DNA of 64,000 bases, taken from positions 29,328,397-29,392,396 of the forward strand of contig OY744519.1 of the NCBI GenBank assembly GCA_963556195.1, in the 5' to 3' direction. The notes beneath the pieces were generated by a model. The model was not told where the DNA came from, ran no database searches, and saw only the letters and a program-made list of their open reading frames with translations. The stretch is from Sepiola atlantica. Lineage: Eukaryota; Mollusca; Cephalopoda; Sepiida; Sepiolidae. The first letter of the stretch is position 1. The number at the start of each line of letters is the position of its first letter. Below, in pieces: positions 57,420-64,000 of the stretch. The translations under genes and the position numbers were made by a program.

Positions 57420-57760
57420 CCAAACTCCACACTTCCAGATTGTGTGATGCGAACGCCACCGAGTGCCTTAATGGCATCAATGCCAAGTAACATATCAAAA
57501 TCAAGAAGTTTACCTTGCATAATCAGCACCTTGATTGTGGCAACGTTACCAGTCTCTGTATGAATCCTAATAGTGCCATTTCAGCAGCAGGCCTGCATAG
57601 CGCCGGTCAATGTAGTTACCACCATTTTCTGCTTTGATCAAGACTGACACAGCTTTGCACTCAAGATAGAACGTAAGCACCCAGTGTCAAGAAGAGCCAA
57701 GCATGGTGCATCATCAACATAGATGGTAATGACAAGTAGCGCCGAGTTAACATTCTGACT
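57420..57760 (-). pseudogene. Retropepsin-type protease remnant
   Basis: Minus strand: CLALLDTGCLRS holds the catalytic Asp-Thr-Gly (about 57688-57680). Further on, KLLDFDMLLGIDAIKALGG (within 57529-57450) is the second half of the retropepsin fold. Stop codons lie between them. Aspartic protease of LTR elements, here inactive. Confidence 0.8.
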
Positions 57761-57789
57761 GAGGAATAGACTGGCGCTGATGTCTTGTC

Positions 57790-58490
57790 CTCAACTTCGT
57801 TTCCCAGACAATCTCCTACCAGATAACCAGCCTTGTTGCACCGATAACATCGTTGATGGGTAGTCTGCTTCCTTTGCATGCAGTCTCTTGCAAAATGAGC
57901 ATGGCCGTTGCATTTGTAACATATATAATCAGATCGCTCCATGCCCACAGGTGGTTGAGTGATTCAGGTAGGTTATGTCGCAGCCACGACTGGTTTCCCA
58001 CTTCAGCATTGTCTTTCATCAATGCTCGAGCTCGAGCCAACAGCTCTTCTAAAGTCATATAGTCCACCCTAGAGGAGGACCGCAACAGCCTTTTCACAGG
58101 GTTGGGAAGCCCCCGTACAAACACACACAGCAGCACATTATCTGGTATTCCTCCAAATAGCACTGACAGCTTCCACAAATCTGCTAAATATACGTCTACA
58201 GTCTCACCCGAACGCAATACGTGTGCCTCGAACTTCTCATACGCTGTAAATCTGTAATCGGCAAAGGCAGTGAATAGAGCTCACTTAATTCGTGCTGCAT
58301 CGGATTTTTATTCTTGAGTTAGTTGCTGGTAAACTACGAATGCTCCCCCCAGTTAGCCGAAGTGGGATGACATTTTCAAGCCGCTTCACTCCAGATAAGT
58401 CACACACTAATTCCACCTTCTCAATCCATTCAGCGACTGCTCCAGTCCCATTAAACTCAGGAATTATCTTTATCCATTTTAGGCCGAAAT
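57790..58490 (-). pseudogene. gag remnant with two CCHC zinc knuckles
   Basis: Minus strand: an N-terminal part with FNGTGAVAEWIEKVELVCDL and PLRLTGGAFVVYQQL (58480-58310), a stop, then the frame 58217-57816 with GETVDVYLADLWKLSVLFGG and FVRGLPNPVKRLLRSSS, typical of the capsid C-terminal half of gypsy gag. In another frame (57948-57661) come two zinc knuckles, CYKCNGHAHFARDC (about 57921-57880) and CYRCNKAGYLVGDC (about 57849-57808), which bind nucleic acid in relatives. Frameshifts separate the parts. Confidence 0.82.
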
Positions 58491-58494
58491 AGCT

Positions 58495-58794
58495 TGTTAA
58501 CTAACTGTGCCAGAAAAATAAAAGAATTAAAACAAAAAGTTTTGACTGTAATTCAATTTCCAACCGAATTTCGTGCAACCCACTCTCTATCTGCCTTTCT
58601 CTCTCCAATCCAAATCGCTTCTGCTTGCTTCCCAGCTGTCTTCATTTATATCAACTGATCTCCACATATGCAAATCAGCGACCACCATAAAAAACCTGCA
58701 CCTATGAAGAGAAGCCCTTTTTTAATCTGCAGACATGACATGCGAAGCACCTCATCCTTTTTCCTGACGGTGAGTGTTCCTCTTTATTGTCACA
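58495..58794 (-). repeat. 5' LTR of the gypsy element
   Basis: TGTGACAATAAAGAGG at the upstream end and GTTAGTTAACA at the downstream end. Boundaries are set by alignment with the solo LTR at 8.15-9.0 kb, whose target duplication fixes both ends. Only a little over one 70-bp unit is present. Confidence 0.82.
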
Positions 58795-58799
58795 GATAG

Positions 58800-59925
58800 A
58801 ATGTTTAATAGAAGATGGATGGGTTAGATTTTCGCGATATCAAATTCAATTACATTAACTTGGATGGTTGTTTTGGTGGTTACAAAAATACATAAGAATC
58901 TACGGTACAAGTCAAATTGGTACCAAATATTTAAATACGAATTGCCAATGTTTTATCCAAGAAAATATTTGATAAATATTATCTCTTTAGTCAGTACTAC
59001 TTAAATGTACTAATAGTAATAGGGGTAAGATTTATCTCCCCTAATTATTTTTGATTGTATAAGGTCTAGAGTTATCTGTCCCTTGTTCATTTTTTTGTTG
59101 TTAATTTCTGTAGATGTGTGGTGGGGGTGCAGAGAGGGCGCTGGATAAGCGGCCACGACTTGCGTGTACCCGTTGCCAGAGAAAGAGTGAGAGAGCAGAG
59201 TGAGAGAGCAGAGGGAGGGACAGAGGGGGGAGAGAAGACGGGGAAGGCAGAGGGAGAGAGCAGAGGTGACCCTTGAACTCTAAGATTTCAAAAGAGATGG
59301 CCGACGGCGTGTGAATATGCAAATTAGTTAGCAGTTGAGACAGTCGAAAAAGTGCGATAAAAAGTGGCAGGATTGGGTTAGAAAGCTAGACAGCTGGCGT
59401 CGTTTGTGTCTGGTTATTTCGTTGACGAGATTCGTGTTTCGGAAAATTGTTAATAGAATTCGAGAGTCTGTTTTTAGGGTGCTTTGGGCACGTTTTCGAC
59501 TTTCACTACAAGAGAGCTATTATTTCGTCGTATCTGTATAAAAAAATAAAGGCACCTCGTGCGTGCATACGTTACAATAAAACATGTGTATATTCATTTC
59601 TAAAGTTTATCCTACAGCCTCTAATATCAAGTTATTTTATGTACTAACGAGTCACCGCTGATCAAGGTCAAAAGGCCACTCGAGGATAAGGGTTAATGAT
59701 TTTACCAGGTAGACGCCGGGACAACGCCGTGAGAATTGGTATAGATCGTTTAAACATGGCATAATTTTATTATTTAAGACAGCAGCTCAACAAGAATTTG
59801 TTTGCATTTGACTTGAAAACGACCGTGTTTTAGTCAGCTGGGTAGCAACCCCGTGGTTTGTGTTCCACAGACTGGTTGTTCCTGGAAATAAACTTTGCTC
59901 ATGGAAGTTCCGTTTAGTTTTGGGT
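58800..59925. other. Unassigned DNA
   Basis: Contains a GA-rich run (59180-59270). No supported gene. Confidence 0.45.
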
Positions 59926-59929
59926 GGTT

Positions 59930-60350
59930 TAAGATTAAGGTGGCTTAATCTTAGTGGTGGGTGTAGAGAGTAGGAGGGATTCCTAAAAGGGGATAGGAGC
60001 CAAAACGGAAGTCGGAAGTGATGTCATGACGGTGGGAGGCTATGTCGATCTCTTTTGTTCTTGACTGGCGGCCGAGGAAGATGTGAGAGCCGAGCGCCCC
60101 GTTGCCAGTAGGCAAGGGTCGGAAGGGGTGAAAGCAGTAGCCCAGAATGACTAAAGTAATTCTTTTTCTCTCTCTCCCTCTCCCGTGCAGAATGACCACA
60201 CAAAATGTGTCATGATTATTGTTAAATAAAACTGTTAAAATAACACATTCGTCTGGTTTTTCTACCAACGCCGAGTTTAACAGCGCGAGATTTAACTACA
60301 ACGACGAAACACAAGATACACCGGACAGCAAGACGAAACCCGGGGGCACC
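59930..60350 (+). mobile_element. LTR-like repeat, family X copy 3
   Basis: ACGGAAGTCGGAAGTGATGT, TCTTTTGTTCTTGACTGG, CTCCCTCTCCCGTGCAG, TTAAATAAAACTGTTAAAAT (polyadenylation signal) and GAGTTTAACAGCGCGAGA occur in the same order as in the two minus-strand copies. Confidence 0.45.
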
Positions 60351-60354
60351 CATC

Positions 60355-61570
60355 CCAACGAGGTAAGCAAGAATGTAACATAGGTACAGAAAGGAAGAAA
60401 AGAAAAATAATTTACAGGATTATGTGTCGTTTGATTTATCATAGTATTAGTAAGTATCCAACAATATTTATTTCTTTAGTTTTTGTTGTTAAATCATAAC
60501 ATTAAAGAAGCGTCCATTTAATCTGCGCGTTTAACGATGAAAACGGAAGCGTGACAGCCCAACGGACGGATAGAGCTTCTTTTAAATAGGCACGAATGTG
60601 ATGAATAGATTTATGTTAAACGGTTCAATTCGCAATCTAGTGGGGGGGGGGGTCTCTTCAGTTCTCTGAAAACCATTTCCCTACAGAGGAGACGTCACTA
60701 GTCTCTCTCTACTCTATCGTTATTTCCATGGAAGGATCTCAATTGAGCTCAATTGAGCTCGAATCTATGGTTTCTCCTTGTAAGGCATTAACAGCAAGAA
60801 CTCGTCTTATTACCGCAACAAATAAAGACTGCACTTTCTTTCCCTGTGTGACAAACATCAAACCTAATTTCTGTGAATAGAGTTCCTTTCCGAAGACTTA
60901 CCATCTGTGGATCAAATTACCACAGGACTGCTTCCCTGCAGGCTACACTTTAGTCTGTGGAAAATGGTACTAAAAAACGAAAATGTAAATGTTTAAAAAA
61001 TAACTGTCTTATGAACTTCACACATCAGCTGCCTTTAATTCTTTCTTCATTCACTCCTTCAGGATGTTATCTCTTTGTAAAGGTGGTCACTGAGTTTCGA
61101 CTCTGGGTATAATGAGACGTGTGTCGTCCTTGAAGTGAAGAGGAAATACAATAATTTAAGTGACCAAAATAATCTATAGTTTGTTTTATATTAACATTCA
61201 TTTATAGATTAATAAATACTGAAAATTTCATTAAGATCGGATAATCTTTTGATTTGGGGCGGATTTTTTCACTCAGTGAATTCGTTCCTTTGTTTCTTTT
61301 TATTAAGAACAAATTACTTTCACTTTTATTGCCCGACCTTAGAAATAGTTGTGATTTAATTATTAAATTAAGTTACTAATTCTAACCCTTTGTAAATTGG
61401 CTGTTTGGAGTATTTAAAATAACGGAAACTCTAATAACGCTTTCTTATAAATCGCTCTTAAATAAGAAACATGGTTACATTAACTACTCTTAATTTTTCA
61501 TCTTCTCTGAGATATTCACTTCCGTCTGATCACTTATACTTCCGGTAAGAATTTTGTTATTATCATGATC
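60355..61570. other. Unassigned DNA
   Basis: A short duplication TCAATTGAGCTCAATTGAGC near 60740 was noted. Nothing else. Confidence 0.45.
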
Positions 61571-61572
<2 letters not shown>

Positions 61573-61631
<59 letters not shown>

Positions 61632-61845
61632 AAATTACATACGATTTGTTTACTTCTTCTCCTTCGCTCTTTATGAGTAAAAGAGAGGGGGATTCTTATT
61701 TTCGATTTTGCGTTTAAAAAATTGTGACTGACGGATAGACAGACAAAATCTCTATTTATATAAGATAGGATCTATCCTGTCTGCCTCTGTCTCTGTTTCT
61801 TTGTCTCTGTCTCTCTGTCTGTCTGTCTCTCTCTCTATCTCTGTG

Positions 61846-61918
<73 letters not shown>

Positions 61919-62025
61919 AAATTACATACTATTTTTTGCCTCTTCTCCTTCGCTCTTCACAGTTAAGAGAGAGAGAGAAAGGGGGTGCATATTCTTATTT
62001 TCAATTTTGGATTATCAATTAAACA
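61573..62025 (+). repeat. Duplicated (CT)n-linked block, offset 287 bp
   Basis: (CT)n followed by GTGCAAATTACATAC, CTTCTCCTTCGCTCTT and TTCTTATTTTC occurs at 61573-61722 and again at 61860-62010. The starts of GTGCAAATTACATAC are at 61628 and 61915. Confidence 0.85.
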
Positions 62026-62109
62026 TTCCTTCATCATTACTTACTTTTGTTATGGAAGTCGCTCAAATACAAGGCATGACGCCACTTGATGTAAGGAACT
62101 AAAAAGAAC

Positions 62110-62215
62110 GAAAGCTGATAGATAATAGACTCTTCTTTTTTGATAAATAATAGACTCTTCTTCTTTCAATATATAATATATTCTTCTTCTTTTAATAAAT
62201 AATAGACTCTTATTC
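62110..62215 (+). repeat. Short tandem repeat of about 33 bp, four units
   Basis: ATAAATAATAGACTCTTCTT repeats with small changes. Confidence 0.8.
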
Positions 62216-63110
62216 TATATATATAAAGTGAAAACGTTTTTCCCTTCCAACTTTGACTAGGTAAGAAAATAACCACATGCATGATAGGCTCCACACCAAC
62301 AGCAATTCCTAATGCGTGTTTCACGAAACAATAAGTACATTTCCATTTCTAACAAAATTCATTACAATTATTCCGATATGTATACCTCTCCCAAAAACAT
62401 ATTCGAAAGAGAGGGGAGCCACGATTACCCGTCTCTATATAATTAGTCCTCACACGCAACCCTTCGACACAATGACTTTTCTTTATAGAGGGGAAATATT
62501 TCATCGCACCGCCTGATCCATTATTCTGGAATTTCTATTCTGAAATTCTGGCTGCATGATAATTACACGTTATTCGATAACCGTATTGCCTTTAAACGAA
62601 CACATTCGCCAACAGTCATGCTGACAGGCAAGTATACTTTTGAACGGTCAACTTTTCAATTTATTTTTACCATTTCTGCTGATATATTTTTAATAGATTT
62701 TTTATAAGACAAACACCTCAAACTGATTTAGCAATGCCGCTACGTCGCATGGTAAAACTTACCCGCCCTCCATGCAGCAATCACTCGGTAGGGGAGTAAA
62801 GTTTTTAAAAATATTGCGAGTTCATAAACCACGTGTTTTAGTTTTCTTCCGCTACATCTCATACTTTTAATATCTTCAATCATGTCTTAACAATAATATA
62901 TGTAATTACCTAATTTAAAAGAAGTTTTAGATTCTTTTTTTCGCGTGAAACGCAAACAAAACATTCAGTTTTCGATCAAAGACGATAACTTTTACGATTT
63001 ATTTTGTTAGATATTATTAACTAATATATATATAAGCCTAAAAATTAGCGCATTTTAAAACTTCCTATAATACTTGTAAAAAAAACAATATGAACGCTTA
63101 AATAAAAATA
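62216..63110. other. Unassigned DNA; possible Helitron 5' end at left
   Basis: TCTATATATATAAAGTG at about 62213 begins with TC and resembles Helitron 5' ends seen in other animals. Similar layout at 33.94 kb. No matching 3' end identified. Confidence 0.3.
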
Positions 63111-63124
63111 GGGGTGCTACTTTT

Positions 63125-63796
63125 GGCGCTCTTGTATAAGCAGTGACCGATCTGAGGGGGACAACGCTACCTTACCCAGCCGCCGCCATTCCGAACTCGC
63201 CCACACTTCGGCAAGGGAGACAACTTTCACACACATTTTTACAAACCTTTTATAACAATTAATGCGTTAGAAATAGCTTTTGAATGCGTTCAGAGTAATT
63301 TTTAAACAATTAATAAAAAAAACATGTTACGGGTTTTAAATGCACTTTTAATCACTTTTATTTACATGCTGCAAATTGTATACACTTTATAACAATCAAA
63401 AAAAAAATGTTACGATTTTGAAATGCGTTCAAAATAACATTTAAATGCGTTAAAAATAACTTTTAAACAATTAATTTTAAAAAAATGTTACGGTTTTAAA
63501 TGCGTTCAAAATAACTTTTAAACACTTTTATTTACATGCCACAAATTGTATACACTTTATAACAATTAATAAAAAAAAGATGTTACAGGTTTTAAATTAA
63601 TTGTTTGAAGGTTGTTTTGAGCGCATTTAGGAGTTGTTTTGGGCGCATTTCAGAATCGTAGCGTATTTTTTATTAATTGTTGTAGGGTTTGTAAACTTTG
63701 TGTCAAAGTTGTCTCCCTTGTCGAGTTCGGAATGGCGGCGGCTGGGTAAATTAGAGTTGTCCCCCTCAGATCGGTCACTGCTTATACAAGAGCGCC
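63125..63796. mobile_element. Non-autonomous DNA transposon with 8-bp target duplication
   Basis: The ends GGCGCTCTTGTATAAGCAGT (63125-63144) and its exact complement (to 63796) extend as inverted repeats of about 140 bp, through CTGAGGGGGACAAC, CCGCCGCCATTCCGAACTCG and AGGGAGACAACTTT. Perfect 8-bp direct repeats CTACTTTT flank it (63117-63124 and 63797-63804). The 390-bp interior is AT-rich with internally repeated AAATGCGTTCAAAATAACTT and TTGTATACACTTTATAACAA units. No transposase. An 8-bp duplication fits hAT- or P-type insertion; the ends do not look like classical hAT ends. Confidence 0.9.
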
Positions 63797-64000
63797 CTAC
63801 TTTTCATCGCCGCATCTCGTCGTCACAAAGCACAATAAAGGATTTGCGCTACAGTTCGGCACTTACTTTTATAACCCTCCCCCATACAATATCTTTCACT
63901 TCAGTTTATTTTATTTTCTGAATTTGTTACCTCAATTTAAAACTTATTTTACTTTTCGGTTTTCTTATTTTTACTTTTCAAAATAGACTTCATTCTAAAC

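Larger units (their letters stand above)
55060..58794 (-). mobile_element. Ty3/gypsy LTR retrotransposon, 5' LTR to integrase, no 3' LTR
   Basis: Read from 58794 down to about 55060: 5' LTR (300 bp), gag with two zinc knuckles, protease, reverse transcriptase, RNase H, integrase. Integrase after RT/RNase H is the Ty3/gypsy order. All reading frames are interrupted by stops and shifts. No sequence matching the LTR is found near 55.0 kb, where the element meets the end of the 35-bp satellite complex, so the 3' end seems lost. The solo LTR at 8152-8995 belongs to the same family. Confidence 0.88.

Overview
The window reads as non-coding DNA from a large, repeat-rich animal genome. The mix of abundant (TA)n microsatellites, several Penelope-like elements, tRNA-type SINEs, Helitron-like ends and one dominant LINE family best fits a mollusc, probably a coleoid cephalopod such as an octopus. 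That assignment is inference. I found no intact host protein-coding gene, rRNA or functional tRNA; every credible coding stretch belongs to a transposable element, and nearly all are broken.

Layout. 1-2.5 kb: 3' part of a Penelope-like element (RT plus GIY-YIG endonuclease) whose downstream region holds a foldable hammerhead ribozyme. 2.6-8.1 kb: mostly unassigned AT-rich DNA with one purine-rich tract. 8.15-9.0 kb: solo LTR, with a 5-bp target duplication, of the Ty3/gypsy element found at 55-58.8 kb. 10.4 and 48.4 kb: two copies of a SINE with a U2 snRNA-derived head. 13-16 kb and 20-26 kb: hairpin and inverted-repeat elements packed between (TA)n tracts. 16.3-19.4 kb: a second Penelope-like element, minus strand, decayed. 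21.1-22.3 kb: the best LINE copy. 29.0-30.1 kb: satellite built around the telomeric hexamer, running into a LINE fragment. 34.8-36.2 kb: 51-bp satellite with a 306-bp higher-order period. 31-40 kb: Helitron-like ends, SINEs and LTR-like repeats. 40-49 kb: more hairpin elements, microsatellites and a LINE fragment. 51.3-54.9 kb: 35-bp satellite interrupted by a LINE. 55.0-58.8 kb: Ty3/gypsy element (gag, protease, RT, RNase H, integrase) with a 5' LTR and no visible 3' LTR. 63.1-63.8 kb: short DNA transposon with about 140-bp inverted ends and a perfect 8-bp target duplication.

The main cross-cutting signal is a hammerhead-like core (CTGANGA, a short hairpin, then GAAA). It recurs in at least six otherwise different repeat families, usually inside inverted-repeat elements bordered by (TA)n. 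One hairpin element (45 kb) shares its core with the 3' flank of a Penelope-like fragment (25-26 kb). This suggests that many of the hairpin repeats are non-autonomous relatives of Penelope-like elements carrying self-cleaving ribozymes or their remains. Only the copy at 2.42-2.49 kb has all parts convincingly in place.
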